Origin: Aquabacterium sp.
GTDB lineage: Bacteria; Pseudomonadota; Gammaproteobacteria; Burkholderiales; Burkholderiaceae_C
Direction of reading: 5' to 3'
DNA: 64,000 bases
Assembly: GCA_030654395.1 (NCBI GenBank)
Contig: JAURXM010000020.1
Span: 1 to 64,000 of the forward strand
Position 1 is the first letter of the stretch. Each line of letters begins with the position of its first letter. The translations under genes and the position numbers were made by a program. Positions 24,585 through 34,092 of the stretch are shown here, one piece after another. A model generated the notes under the pieces. It saw nothing but the letters and a program-made list of their open reading frames with translations, made no database searches and was not told where the DNA came from.

Positions 24585-26348
24585 TCAATGGGTTTTCAGC
24601 CTGACTTGTGCGTGCTCATTGATGCCCATGGCGCCAAAAAATAGTGCTATGAGGCGGTGGGGATCATTGAATACCACGTGACGATCCTCCGCTCGACGCG
24701 CCAATACCCAGTTGAGCAGGTCACCCGCAGCGATGAAATCAACCCTTAGCAGGTGCCTGCAGTCAATTTCAATGGTGACACTGGCACTGAGTTGGTCATC
24801 CAGCAGTGACAAGGTTTGACCGATGTCGCCGACCAACTGCCCCGACAAATTCAGTGCAGCTACTTGCACGAACTCCACTTCGTCATGCAGCTGTGATTCA
24901 ACAAAGCTGGTGGTCACTTCGCTGACATGAGACAGTGGCCGCGTGTGGGCGTAGACGCTGTCGTTTTGAGTTCGCACTTTGCACGATGAAGGCTCCCACG
25001 AAGGTGGGGACAGCTCGTAGGTGACGCAGTAATCGATCGCCACTTCGTCAAACAAAATGGGTTGATTGTTCAACTTGAGAATATCCAGTCTCAGCATCCA
25101 GTATGCGGGGTCGGCATCCCGAACGCCCGATGGTGCAGATTCGGTCAGGACGTCAAGCATGTGGTCGACTCCCATCCAAATCAGCTCATGAGTTTCTCGT
25201 GACCAGATGCGCATCAATTGACCCAGTTGGCCTGCGCCTTCTGCAGTGACTGTGGCCACTTGGCTCCAATCCATGATCCATGGACGGGGCATTTGCAGCA
25301 CCTCAACGCGGAGGTTGGCAACCGCTTCTTGATCGAGTAAAGCAGGTGCAATCCAGCCCTCTAGGTGAGGCACATTGTCGCTATGCGGGTGCAACCCAGG
25401 CTCTGTGAGTGGGCCGTGGTCTACGACGGCGAGGCTCAAGGCTTGTGTCGTGGGCGCGCCTTCACTTTTGCGCACAAGAAACTCAGCCACTCTTTGGGGT
25501 AAGGAGTACCACAGTGGCGCTGAAATATTGAATTTCTGAGCATAGGACACAGCCAATTGCTCGAATTTCTGCGGTAAATCCAATGTGCGGTACAGATCAA
25601 ACAAGGCCAACCAAGTCTCGATTTGATCGTGGCGAGGTGCCCCCGGGTGGACTAATTCGAGCAAGCAGCGTTCACATTGGTCAAAATCAGCATTGGCGAA
25701 GGCGATAACTGCTTCGTCCAATTCCGGATCATGAACCAGCTCTTGTGTCTGTTTGTTGGTTACGCTCTGAAACCCACTTGAGGTTGATGCGCTGGTGGCC
25801 ACAGCCATGCGAGGAGCCGCTGCGCGAGCTGCGTCGAGTACCGCCTGAGAAATCTGAGGAGGCTCGTCATCGTCATCAAAAGGCAGGGTTGCCGGTGACG
25901 TCAGTGTATTGGGCGCTGTGGCTGCGTAGTCAGCCAAGCGGGCAGCCACGGATGGCCGCACCATGGCCGGTTGCATTGTCAGTGGTGGTTGGCGACTCGC
26001 CAAGCCCACCATTTGCAATTCAATCTCATCAATTTTGGCCTTGACTGCGATATCTGAGCGTGTGCCGTTCTGAGGGCGTGAATCCGGATCCATGTTCGAA
26101 GAGCCGCCCAATGCCATGGCACTGTCGGGGCTCAGGCCTTCACGTCGGATCTTGCGCAACATATCGAGTTCGCGTTTGCGAACAAAATCATTGCGCCGTT
26201 TGCGCTCGATCATGGCCTTGATTTCGCCTTTGGCGTAATCGCTTTCCGCTGCTTCAACTTTGGGCGCGTCTAACTCCGTCCAATCCGTTGTCGGATTGGC
26301 AACGAAGCGAGCCACCTTGCGTAAAAAGCCGCCAGTTTCTTTGCTCAT
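24585..26348 (-). CDS. STAS-domain protein next to dksA
   Basis: A 587-residue soluble protein. The N terminus is basic (MSKETGGFLRKVARFV, then many Arg/Lys), followed by a low-complexity linker and a helical region at about 200-290. Two STAS-like units come next: one near 345-410 (WIMDWSQVATVTAEGAGQLG) and one at the C terminus (TIEIDCRHLLRVDFIAAGDLL to HVVFNDPHRLIALFFGAMG). STAS domains act in partner switching and in lipid-transport complexes such as MlaB. Proteins of this type occur beside dksA in Burkholderiales. The function is not established to my knowledge. Confidence 0.75.
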   Translation of the reverse strand: MSKETGGFLRKVARFVANPTTDWTELDAPKVEAAESDYAKGEIKAMIERKRRNDFVRKRELDMLRKIRREGLSPDSAMALGGSSNMDPDSRPQNGTRSDIAVKAKIDEIELQMVGLASRQPPLTMQPAMVRPSVAARLADYAATAPNTLTSPATLPFDDDDEPPQISQAVLDAARAAAPRMAVATSASTSSGFQSVTNKQTQELVHDPELDEAVIAFANADFDQCERCLLELVHPGAPRHDQIETWLALFDLYRTLDLPQKFEQLAVSYAQKFNISAPLWYSLPQRVAEFLVRKSEGAPTTQALSLAVVDHGPLTEPGLHPHSDNVPHLEGWIAPALLDQEAVANLRVEVLQMPRPWIMDWSQVATVTAEGAGQLGQLMRIWSRETHELIWMGVDHMLDVLTESAPSGVRDADPAYWMLRLDILKLNNQPILFDEVAIDYCVTYELSPPSWEPSSCKVRTQNDSVYAHTRPLSHVSEVTTSFVESQLHDEVEFVQVAALNLSGQLVGDIGQTLSLLDDQLSASVTIEIDCRHLLRVDFIAAGDLLNWVLARRAEDRHVVFNDPHRLIALFFGAMGINEHAQVRLKTH

Positions 26349-26396
26349 GATGTCGATGCGTCAATGCAAAGGGTCAAGGCCATTCGTCCCGGTTGA

Positions 26397-27110
26397 TTAA
26401 TCACCAAACATTTTCTGTTTGAGTTCACGCCGCTGTTGCGCTTCGAGCGACAACGTTGCTGTGGGGCGGGCCAGCAAACGACCTAGGCCAATTGGCTCAC
26501 CCGTTTCATCGCAAAAACCATATTCGCCTGAATCGAGGCGGGTCAGTGCTTGGGAGATTTTCTTAAGCAACTTGCGTTCGCGATCTCGTGTGCGCAGCTC
26601 CAGTGCGTGCTCTTCCTCGATGGTGGCACGGTCAGCTGGATCGGGCACGATGGATGTGTCTTCGCGCAAGTGCTCTGTGGTCTCACCAGCATTGGACAGC
26701 AGATCATCTCTTTGAACTTCCAGGCATGCACGAAAGAAGTCCAACTGTTTGTCGCTCATGTACTCAGCTTCTGGCATGGCCATCAGCTCAGCTTGCGTCA
26801 GTTCACGGCCGGATTTGGTTTTCCAAGCGTTTGCGATTTTGGGGTCAACCTTGGTGGCAGGTGTGGGCATGTTGTCTGGAGTGCTTGTTTTTGACGTCGA
26901 TCGTCCTGGGGCCACGGATTTGGCTTGTATGACGGTTTCGGCAAGTATTGCCGGAGCTTGATGTGGCGTATTGTCTGGCGTGCTACTTGTGACGGGGCCC
27001 TCAACGGCCTTCTTCTTCGTGGCTTTGCCTGCCGAGGTGGGGGACGGCTTCGCTGGTTTCACCGTAGCGTCAGGCGTCGACTTGGTCGACGGGGCAGATG
27101 GTTTCGTCAC
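26397..27110 (-). CDS. dksA: RNA polymerase-binding regulator DksA, cysteine-poor type
   Basis: DksA binds the secondary channel of RNA polymerase and, with ppGpp, reshapes transcription in the stringent response. The coiled coil and its acidic tip lie in MSDKQLDFFRACLEVQRDD and DRATIEEEHALELRTRDRERK. The zinc-finger region reads GFCDETGEP ... RPTATLSLEAQQ, so only one of the four usual cysteines remains. About 90 Pro/Thr/Lys-rich residues precede the conserved domain. The GTG at 27110 is fixed by an excellent AAGGAGGA six bases upstream. It lies between the COG0523 and STAS genes on the same strand. Confidence 0.93.
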   Translation of the reverse strand: MTKPSAPSTKSTPDATVKPAKPSPTSAGKATKKKAVEGPVTSSTPDNTPHQAPAILAETVIQAKSVAPGRSTSKTSTPDNMPTPATKVDPKIANAWKTKSGRELTQAELMAMPEAEYMSDKQLDFFRACLEVQRDDLLSNAGETTEHLREDTSIVPDPADRATIEEEHALELRTRDRERKLLKKISQALTRLDSGEYGFCDETGEPIGLGRLLARPTATLSLEAQQRRELKQKMFGD

Positions 27111-27224
27111 AAGATCCTCCTTGGGATGTCTGGTACCGGCACTCGCTCACACAGCGAAGCGCGCGGATTGTAGCCAAGCTTTGCGTCTATTTTCAGCAAA
27201 CTATCCCTCAGGTGTGCACATACC

Positions 27225-28268
27225 CTATGCCAAGCACTGATCAAGCCCTGCTTTCAGCAGATCCTGAGGCAGGTCGATGCCGATGAATACCATCTTGCTG
27301 ACTTTGGTTTCGCCTGGGGACCACTTAGGGCCTACATCGCTGCCCATCAATTGGTGGACGCCTTGGAATATGACTTTGCGATCCATGCCCGTCACATTGA
27401 GTACGCCCTTGTAACGCAGCATGCGCGGGCCGTAAATTTGCACAATGGAGCCCAAAAAGTCTTCCAACTTGGTTGGGTTGAATGGTCGATTGGACTTGAA
27501 CACGAATGATTTCACATCATCGTCATGTACATGGTGGTGAGGGTGATCACAGTGCTCATCATGCACATGGTCATGCCCATGTTGATGCTTATTGCCGTGC
27601 GCTTGATGATCGTCCTTGAGGAACTCAGGGTCTATTTCAAGCTTGGCGTTGAGATTGAATCCCTTGAGGTCAAAGACCTCTTTCAATGCAACGTCGCCGA
27701 AATGCGCACGTTTTTGAGGTGCACGGGGATTCATGTGCTTCAAGCGATGCGAAAGGGCATCTGCCTCAGCTTGGCTGACTAAGTCAGTTTTGCTGATGAA
27801 GATTTGATCGGCAAAGCCAATCTGGCGACGTGCCTCTTGCCGCTCGTTGAGTTGCTTGTCGCCGTGCTTGGCATCAACCAGCGTGACGATGGCATCCAAT
27901 AGATACAACTCGGCGATTTCTTCGTCCATGAAGAAGGTCTGAGCGACCGGGCCTGGGTCAGCTACACCGGTTGTCTCAATGACGACGCGGTCAAACGTGA
28001 GCGTACCCGCGCGTTTTTGTTTGGCCAAGTCGGACAACGTGTCACGCAGATCTTCACGAATGGTGCAGCAAATGCAGCCATTGTTCATCTGAATGATGTG
28101 CTCCTCGGTGTCGGCGACGAGGATGTCGTTGTCGATGTTTTCTTCACCGAATTCGTTTTCAATAACCGCGATGCGTTGGCCGTGCGCCTCTGTGAGGATG
28201 CGCTTAAGCAGGGTGGTTTTGCCGCTGCCCAGAAAGCCGGTGATGATGGTGACAGGAATCAAGCTCAT
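27225..28268 (-). CDS. COG0523 (CobW/YjiA/YeiR-type) GTP-dependent metallochaperone
   Basis: A 347-residue P-loop GTPase that probably delivers a metal, most likely zinc or cobalt, to client proteins. It has TGFLGSGKTT (Walker A, residues 10-19), the family's CXCC metal site at Cys65, Cys67 and Cys68 (NGCICC), ETTGVADP (Walker B side) and SKTDL. A His-rich insert at about residues 225-255 (HGNKHQHGHDH and more) would bind metal. The ATG at 28268 gives the canonical start MSLIPVTIITGFLG. It is 114 bases upstream of dksA on the same strand. Confidence 0.9.
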   Translation of the reverse strand: MSLIPVTIITGFLGSGKTTLLKRILTEAHGQRIAVIENEFGEENIDNDILVADTEEHIIQMNNGCICCTIREDLRDTLSDLAKQKRAGTLTFDRVVIETTGVADPGPVAQTFFMDEEIAELYLLDAIVTLVDAKHGDKQLNERQEARRQIGFADQIFISKTDLVSQAEADALSHRLKHMNPRAPQKRAHFGDVALKEVFDLKGFNLNAKLEIDPEFLKDDHQAHGNKHQHGHDHVHDEHCDHPHHHVHDDDVKSFVFKSNRPFNPTKLEDFLGSIVQIYGPRMLRYKGVLNVTGMDRKVIFQGVHQLMGSDVGPKWSPGETKVSKMVFIGIDLPQDLLKAGLDQCLA

Positions 28269-28370
28269 CTTGCGAGTGTAGCCTCGTGTTGTGCTTGTTG
28301 GCTGCAAGTCGTGACGTAATTGACTGTTCCATGGGGTATTCTTAAGCATTGCAACCACGACACCCCCCTC

Positions 28371-29273
28371 GTGTCCGAACCTTCACATAGTCGACCATCT
28401 AAGGCTGACAAATCTTTTGGCTCATCTGCGAAGAGAGAGCCAGACCACCGTAGCCTGTTTGTCCGTTTGGCAGAGTTTTTGTCGCCGGGCCCCGATTCAA
28501 CCGCTGAACTCATCGCCTCGTTGGCGCTTGCCGAGCACAGGGAGTTGATCGAACCTGAATCCCGGGTCATGTTGGAGGGCGTGATACGCATGGCCACCAT
28601 GAGTGCCGGCGATGTCATGGTGGCGGTCAAGCGCATGGATTTGCTTGATATTGACGCCCCATATGATCAGTTGCTGGCCCAAGTCATAGATGCAGGGCAC
28701 TCTCGCTTCCCTGTGTTTGAAGGCGGGCGAGACAACATCATTGGCATGCTGATGTCGAAGGATTTGCTTAAGCTCCAGCGGGCACCTCAGTTGAACTTGC
28801 GTACATTGTTGCGACAACCTGTGTTTGTGCCCGAATCAAAGGGCTTGAACGAGTTATTGCGCGAGTTCCGCTCCAACCGCAGTCATTTGGCGATCGTGAT
28901 CGACGAGTTTGGTAAAACGGCGGGCTTGATCACCATTGAAGACGTGCTCGAAGAAATTGTCGGAGAAATCGAAGATGAATTTGATGACGAGGACACGCCG
29001 TCGAGTATTTTCACCTTGGCCGATGGTAGCCAAAGGGTAGCTGGGGACACCGCTATCGTGACGGTCAATGAAACCTTTGAGGCACAGTTGCCTGAAGAAG
29101 ATTTCGACACCATTGGTGGGTTGATTGCGCATGAATTGGGCCGTGTTCCTCGTCGAGGCGAGCACGTGGATGTTGGCGGCTTGCGGTTCGGTGTGATGCT
29201 GGCCCGTGGCGGTGCTGTGCGTTGGTTCAAAGTCACCCGATCGCCTGATTCAACGGAGCCCGCCGAGTTGTGA
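28371..29273 (+). CDS. corC: CorC-family CBS-domain protein
   Basis: A 300-residue soluble protein with two CBS motifs (DAGHSRFPVFEGGRDNIIGM, then SHLAIVIDEFGKTAGLITIEDVLEEIVGEI) and a C-terminal CorC_HlyC domain (DFDTIGGLIAHELGRVP). Members are linked to magnesium and cobalt efflux. It lacks the membrane DUF21 domain, as usual for CorC. A GTG at 28371 is the best start; I see no clear ribosome-binding site. The stop overlaps the lnt GTG, and corC-lnt is a conserved pair. Confidence 0.92.
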   Translation: MSEPSHSRPSKADKSFGSSAKREPDHRSLFVRLAEFLSPGPDSTAELIASLALAEHRELIEPESRVMLEGVIRMATMSAGDVMVAVKRMDLLDIDAPYDQLLAQVIDAGHSRFPVFEGGRDNIIGMLMSKDLLKLQRAPQLNLRTLLRQPVFVPESKGLNELLREFRSNRSHLAIVIDEFGKTAGLITIEDVLEEIVGEIEDEFDDEDTPSSIFTLADGSQRVAGDTAIVTVNETFEAQLPEEDFDTIGGLIAHELGRVPRRGEHVDVGGLRFGVMLARGGAVRWFKVTRSPDSTEPAEL

Positions 29274-30883
29274 CAGAACGCGCAGTTTCCCAGGTGCGAC
29301 CTTGGTGGCGACAAGCTGCATATGGCTGGGCGATAGTGGCCGGTTCGGTGCATGCCTTGGCTCTTTCTCCTTTCGCTGCGCACATTCACCCAGTGGCGCC
29401 GGCTCTGTGGCAAACCTGCGCTTTAGTTGGCCTGCTGCTGATTTTGTCTGAGCGTGTGGACTCGCCCGTTCGGGCCTGTGTGGCCGCCTGGTTGTACGGC
29501 ACGGTTTGGTTGATTGGTGCGACTGGCTGGATGTATGTCAGCCTGCATCACTTTGGGGGTTTGCCTGCTTGGTTAGCTGGGCTAGCTGTTGTGATGCTCT
29601 GCGTGGCCTTGTCCCTGTATTTGGCGCTGCTTGGTTATGTTTGGGTACGATGGCGTCGCTCGGTTTGGTGGCGTGATGCCGCACTATTCGGTGGCCTGTG
29701 GATACTTGCAGAGATGGCCCGTGCGTTGATTTTTACTGGCTTCCCATGGGGTGCAAGTGGCTATGGCTTGATTGGTGTTCCTCTGATCAAGCTGGCGCCT
29801 TGGCTTGGTGTTTATGGGCTAGGTGGCGTCTGGGCGATGGGGGTCGCAGCTTGTGTGCTGGCATATCGGCAAACTGGGGCCGTAACGACGCGCTGGCTTG
29901 TACCTTCGTGCTTGTTGGCTGCTGTCGTGGTGGGGGCCATGTTGCCGATAACGGTGTTTACTCAGGCGCATGGTCGACCATTGAGTGTCACTTTGTTGCA
30001 AAGCAATGTGCCGCAAGAGGAAAAGTTCGTTGCGGACCATCAAGTTCCGATGTTGATCTGGCACGCAAGGCAACTGCTTGCAGCTAAAGGGCAGCTGGTT
30101 ATCGCCCCGGAGACCGCCATTCCCTTGCTGCCATCCCAGCTGCCTGTGGCGTATTGGGATCAGATTAAAGCGGCTTTTGGCCCGACTTCCGGTCGATATG
30201 CCCTGATCGGCGTGCCTTTGGGTGACTTCGATGTCGGATATACAAATTCAGTCGCTGGTTTGTCTGGTGACACCGCCGCGTTGCCTGATGGCATGTACCG
30301 CTACAACAAGCATCACTTGGTGCCCTTTGGTGAGTTCATACCCCAAGGGTTTCGTTGGTTTGTGCAGCTGATGAACATGCCACTAGGTGACTTCAGTCGG
30401 GGCCCGTTGGTTGCGCCTGCATTTGCTGTAATGGACCAGCGTGTGGCGCCCAATATTTGCTACGAAGACTTGTATGGCGAGGAAATCGCTGCGCGATTCA
30501 AGGATGCCGGTCGTGCGCCCACCATCTTGGCCAACGTGAGTAACCTAGCTTGGTTTGGTGAGCAGGTCGCCATTCACCAGCACTTGCAGATCGCCCGCAT
30601 GCGTTCACTGGAGTTTCAGTTGCCAACCTTGCGCGCCACCAATACGGGCGCAACGGTCGTCATCGACCATCAAGGCCGTATCACCGATTCATTGCCTCCC
30701 CAGACGCGAGGCGCTTTGCAGGCCACTGTACAAGGTCGATCCGGCGTGACACCCTTTGCTTGGTGGGCATCGCGATGGGGTTTGCTACCCTTGTTTCTGA
30801 GTGCGCTGACGCTCTTGTTTTTGGGTGCCGGCCGGTATTCACTAGAATCCACCCTTCGTCCGCTGCGCAAACTTGGCGCTTAG
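29270..30883 (+). CDS. lnt: Apolipoprotein N-acyltransferase
   Basis: Lnt adds the third acyl chain to the N-terminal Cys of lipoproteins at the periplasmic side of the inner membrane, preparing them for Lol sorting. The 537-residue protein has several N-terminal transmembrane helices, a nitrilase-like periplasmic domain and a final helix near residue 505-525. The catalytic triad is in APETAIPLL (Glu), YRYNKHHLVPFGE (Lys) and PNICYEDLYGEE (Cys). The GTG start overlaps the corC stop (GTGA). Its lipoprotein clients BamB, BamD and PilW are encoded in this window. Confidence 0.95.
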   Translation: MTERAVSQVRPWWRQAAYGWAIVAGSVHALALSPFAAHIHPVAPALWQTCALVGLLLILSERVDSPVRACVAAWLYGTVWLIGATGWMYVSLHHFGGLPAWLAGLAVVMLCVALSLYLALLGYVWVRWRRSVWWRDAALFGGLWILAEMARALIFTGFPWGASGYGLIGVPLIKLAPWLGVYGLGGVWAMGVAACVLAYRQTGAVTTRWLVPSCLLAAVVVGAMLPITVFTQAHGRPLSVTLLQSNVPQEEKFVADHQVPMLIWHARQLLAAKGQLVIAPETAIPLLPSQLPVAYWDQIKAAFGPTSGRYALIGVPLGDFDVGYTNSVAGLSGDTAALPDGMYRYNKHHLVPFGEFIPQGFRWFVQLMNMPLGDFSRGPLVAPAFAVMDQRVAPNICYEDLYGEEIAARFKDAGRAPTILANVSNLAWFGEQVAIHQHLQIARMRSLEFQLPTLRATNTGATVVIDHQGRITDSLPPQTRGALQATVQGRSGVTPFAWWASRWGLLPLFLSALTLLFLGAGRYSLESTLRPLRKLGA

Positions 30884-30957
30884 CGGGCACATAACATCAA
30901 TTTAATCGATTGCGAAGCGTGCAAAGCAGGCGCTCCGATATCAACCAAGGCGACACC

Positions 30958-31875
30958 ATGCTGACGTTCCAGCAACTGATTTTGAGATTGCAAAGCTACT
31001 GGGATGCCCAAGGTTGCACCTTGCTCCAACCCTATGACATGGAAGTCGGGGCGGGCACCAGCCACACGGCCACGTTTCTGCGCGCTTTGGGCCCAGAGCC
31101 TTGGAAGGCAGCCTATGTTCAACCCAGCCGACGCCCCAAAGATGGCCGCTACGGCGACAACCCCAATCGGCTTCAGCAGTACTACCAGTACCAAGTTATT
31201 CTGAAGCCGGCGCCCAGCAATATTCTTGAGCTGTACCTTGGTTCCTTGGAGGCCTTGGGCTTCGACCTCAGGGCCAACGATGTTCGCTTTGTTGAGGATG
31301 ACTGGGAGAATCCCACACTCGGCGCTTGGGGCTTGGGATGGGAAGTTTGGCTCAATGGTATGGAGGTGACGCAGTTCACGTACTTCCAGCAGGTTGGTGG
31401 TATCGACTGCAAACCCATCACGGGTGAGATTACTTACGGGCTAGAACGATTGGCCATGTATTTGCAGGGTGTGGACAGTGTTTACGATCTGGTCTATTCC
31501 CCTGGCGTGAAATATGGCGATGTGTTCCATCAAAATGAGGTCGAGCAATCGACCTATAACTTTGAGCACAGCAACGTTGAATTTTTGCTGGGTGCGTTCA
31601 CCAACTATGAGACACAAGCCAAGTACCTGATGGAGCAGCAATTGGCCTTGCCAGCGTATGAGCAGGTGCTTAAAGCTGCGCATACTTTCAATTTGCTGGA
31701 TGCGCGCGGCGCTATTTCTGTGACCGAGCGTGCAGCCTACATTGGGCGTATCCGCAACTTGGCGCGTGCTGTGGCGGCTGCTTACCTTGATAGTCGCGCC
31801 CGCTTGGGCTTCCCTATGGCTCCGAAGGCCTGGGCTGATGAAGTGATTGAACAACTCAACAAGAAAGCCGCCTGA
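30958..31875 (+). CDS. glyQ: Glycyl-tRNA synthetase alpha subunit
   Basis: Catalytic alpha chain of the heterotetrameric bacterial glycyl-tRNA synthetase, which charges tRNA-Gly. The 305-residue protein starts [15 protein letters not shown] and has [17 protein letters not shown] and the class II motif 2 region [15 protein letters not shown]. The ATG at 30958 with AAGG upstream is the canonical start; the frame open back to 30910 is not conserved. glyS follows after two bases. Confidence 0.97.
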   Translation: MLTFQQLILRLQSYWDAQGCTLLQPYDMEVGAGTSHTATFLRALGPEPWKAAYVQPSRRPKDGRYGDNPNRLQQYYQYQVILKPAPSNILELYLGSLEALGFDLRANDVRFVEDDWENPTLGAWGLGWEVWLNGMEVTQFTYFQQVGGIDCKPITGEITYGLERLAMYLQGVDSVYDLVYSPGVKYGDVFHQNEVEQSTYNFEHSNVEFLLGAFTNYETQAKYLMEQQLALPAYEQVLKAAHTFNLLDARGAISVTERAAYIGRIRNLARAVAAAYLDSRARLGFPMAPKAWADEVIEQLNKKAA

Positions 31876-31877
31876 GC

Positions 31878-34061
31878 ATGAGCACCGCCAATCTGTTGGT
31901 TGAATTGTTTGTAGAAGAGTTGCCGCCCAAGGCACTCAAAAAGTTGAGCGAGTCGTTCTCTCAAGTGCTGGCAGATAGTCTTCGGGCTCAAGGCTTGGCT
32001 TTGACAGATGCTGTCGTGACTTCATTTGCCTCGCCTCGCCGCTTGGCTGTGCACATTGCCTCTGTTGCTGACAAAGCCGCAGACCAAGCGGTTCAGCAAA
32101 AGCTGATGCCAGTGAGTGTGGGCTTGGATGCGGATGGACAGCCAACACCAGCCCTGCTCAAGAAATTGACAGCTTTAGGTGGTGGGCTTGGTGATGTGAG
32201 TGGCCTGACTCGTGCGCCCGACGGCAAGTCAGAAGCACTTTTTTTCAACAGCATCAAAGCTGGAGCCAGCTTGGGTGAAGGCTTACAAAAGGCTTTGGAT
32301 GACGCGCTGAGTAAGTTGCCCATTCCAAAGGTCATGACCTATCAGTTGGAACAAGGCGAAGGTGCGCAATTTCAACCAGGTTGGACCAGTGTGAACTTTG
32401 TCCGACCTGCGCACGGTCTGGTTGCGTTGCATGGTGACCAGGTGATCGCAGTTACAGCTCTGGGTCTCAAGTCGGGTAGAAGCACCCATGGGCATCGTTT
32501 TGAAGCCCTTGTGAGTCCGGTTGTTGTTCGGACTGCGGATACCTACTCAGACCAGCTGCTTAATGAGGGCGCTGTGATCGCGAGCTTTGCAGCTCGCAGA
32601 GCTGAGATCGTTCGCCAATTGGCTCTGGCCGCATTCAAGGCCGGGACGGGTATTCGTCCGATTGAAGACGATGCTTTACTCGATGAGGTGACTGGCTTGG
32701 TCGAGCGCCCCAACGTGTTGATAGGTCAGTTTGAAGCCGCTTTCTTGGAGGTTCCACAAGAGTGCTTGATCCTGACTATGAAGGCCAATCAAAAATACTT
32801 TCCGCTGCTGGATGCATCGCAGGGCAAGGACGGCAAGCTCACCAATCAGTTTTTGATTGTCAGCAACATCAGTCCAGTTGATGCCAGTGCCGTGATCGGT
32901 GGCAATGAGCGTGTGGTGCGACCGCGTTTGGCTGACGCAAAATTCTTCTTTGACCAAGACCGCAAAAAAACGCTGGCTTCGCGTGTTGAGGGCCTCTCCA
33001 AGGTTGTGTATCACGGCAAGTTGGGGACACAAGGTGACCGTGCAGAGCGGGTGCGCGGCATTGGGCACGAAATCGTCAAGCAGCTGAGTCTGTCGACCAC
33101 GCCTTTCACAGTCGAGGCCAAGGATCACTTCGATGTGCTGGACAGCAAAGTGCAGCAAGCGGCCAGTCTAGCTAAGACGGATTTGCTGACCGATATGGTC
33201 GGTGAGTTCCCCGAGCTGCAAGGCATCATGGGCGGGTATTACGCACGCCACGAAGGCTTGCGCGATGGTGTTGCCATTGCGATCGAGGACCACTATAAAC
33301 CGCGTTTTGCTGGCGATGCGCTGCCACGCAACCACACGGGTACCGTCGTGTCCTTGGCGGACAAACTCGAAACCTTGGTTGGCCTGTTTGGTATAGGTCA
33401 ATTGCCAACTGGGGATAAAGATCCTTTTGCGCTGCGTCGGCATGCAGTGGGCGTTATCCGCATCCTGATCGAAAACAACTTGCCACTTGATTTGCCGACG
33501 CTCGTTGCTGCCGCAGGGGCCGTTTTTGGCGATTTGATAAGTGACCCCAGCGAGGCTTTGTTGGTCTTTATGCAGGATCGCTTGGCTGTGTCATTGCGAG
33601 ACCAAGGTTATACGGCACAGGAGGTGGACGCCGTACTGTCCCTGAAACCTCGTCGCTTGGGTGACGTTCCCCGTCGTTTGGCGGCAGTACGGGCTTTTGC
33701 TGCCTTGCCTGAGGCTGCGTCCCTGGCCGCAGCAAACAAGCGTGTCGGCAATATATTGAAAAAATCTGACGACCAGGTCGATTCAACCGTCGATGCAGCC
33801 TTATTAAAAGAAACGGCAGAAGCGGCACTTTATGAGGCTTTGAAGCTTGCCGCACCAAAAGCACAGGCGTCGTTTGAAGAAGGTGACTACACTGCATCTC
33901 TGTTGGCCTTGGCTGTATTGAAGGCCCCTGTGGATGCATTTTTTGACAGTGTGATGGTCAACGCTGACGACGCTGCGCTGAAGCTCAACCGCTTGGGTTT
34001 GTTGACGATGTTGCATAAGGCAATGAACCAGGTCGCTGATATTTCAAGATTGGCGGCTTGA
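31878..34061 (+). CDS. glyS: Glycyl-tRNA synthetase beta subunit
   Basis: The 727-residue beta chain needed for tRNA recognition in the alpha2-beta2 enzyme. It starts LLVELFVEELPPKALKKL, a hallmark of GlyS, and has RPAHGLVALHGDQV, an HD-like region (VGEFPELQGIMGGYYARHEG) and DPFALRRHAVGVIRILIE. The C terminus carries the anticodon-binding helical domain. Length is close to the family norm near 700. It starts right after glyQ, so the chains are probably made in equal amounts. Confidence 0.97.
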   Translation: MSTANLLVELFVEELPPKALKKLSESFSQVLADSLRAQGLALTDAVVTSFASPRRLAVHIASVADKAADQAVQQKLMPVSVGLDADGQPTPALLKKLTALGGGLGDVSGLTRAPDGKSEALFFNSIKAGASLGEGLQKALDDALSKLPIPKVMTYQLEQGEGAQFQPGWTSVNFVRPAHGLVALHGDQVIAVTALGLKSGRSTHGHRFEALVSPVVVRTADTYSDQLLNEGAVIASFAARRAEIVRQLALAAFKAGTGIRPIEDDALLDEVTGLVERPNVLIGQFEAAFLEVPQECLILTMKANQKYFPLLDASQGKDGKLTNQFLIVSNISPVDASAVIGGNERVVRPRLADAKFFFDQDRKKTLASRVEGLSKVVYHGKLGTQGDRAERVRGIGHEIVKQLSLSTTPFTVEAKDHFDVLDSKVQQAASLAKTDLLTDMVGEFPELQGIMGGYYARHEGLRDGVAIAIEDHYKPRFAGDALPRNHTGTVVSLADKLETLVGLFGIGQLPTGDKDPFALRRHAVGVIRILIENNLPLDLPTLVAAAGAVFGDLISDPSEALLVFMQDRLAVSLRDQGYTAQEVDAVLSLKPRRLGDVPRRLAAVRAFAALPEAASLAAANKRVGNILKKSDDQVDSTVDAALLKETAEAALYEALKLAAPKAQASFEEGDYTASLLALAVLKAPVDAFFDSVMVNADDAALKLNRLGLLTMLHKAMNQVADISRLAA

Positions 34062-34092
34062 TTTGTCTGGTCGCACTCACCTCGGAGAGGGC

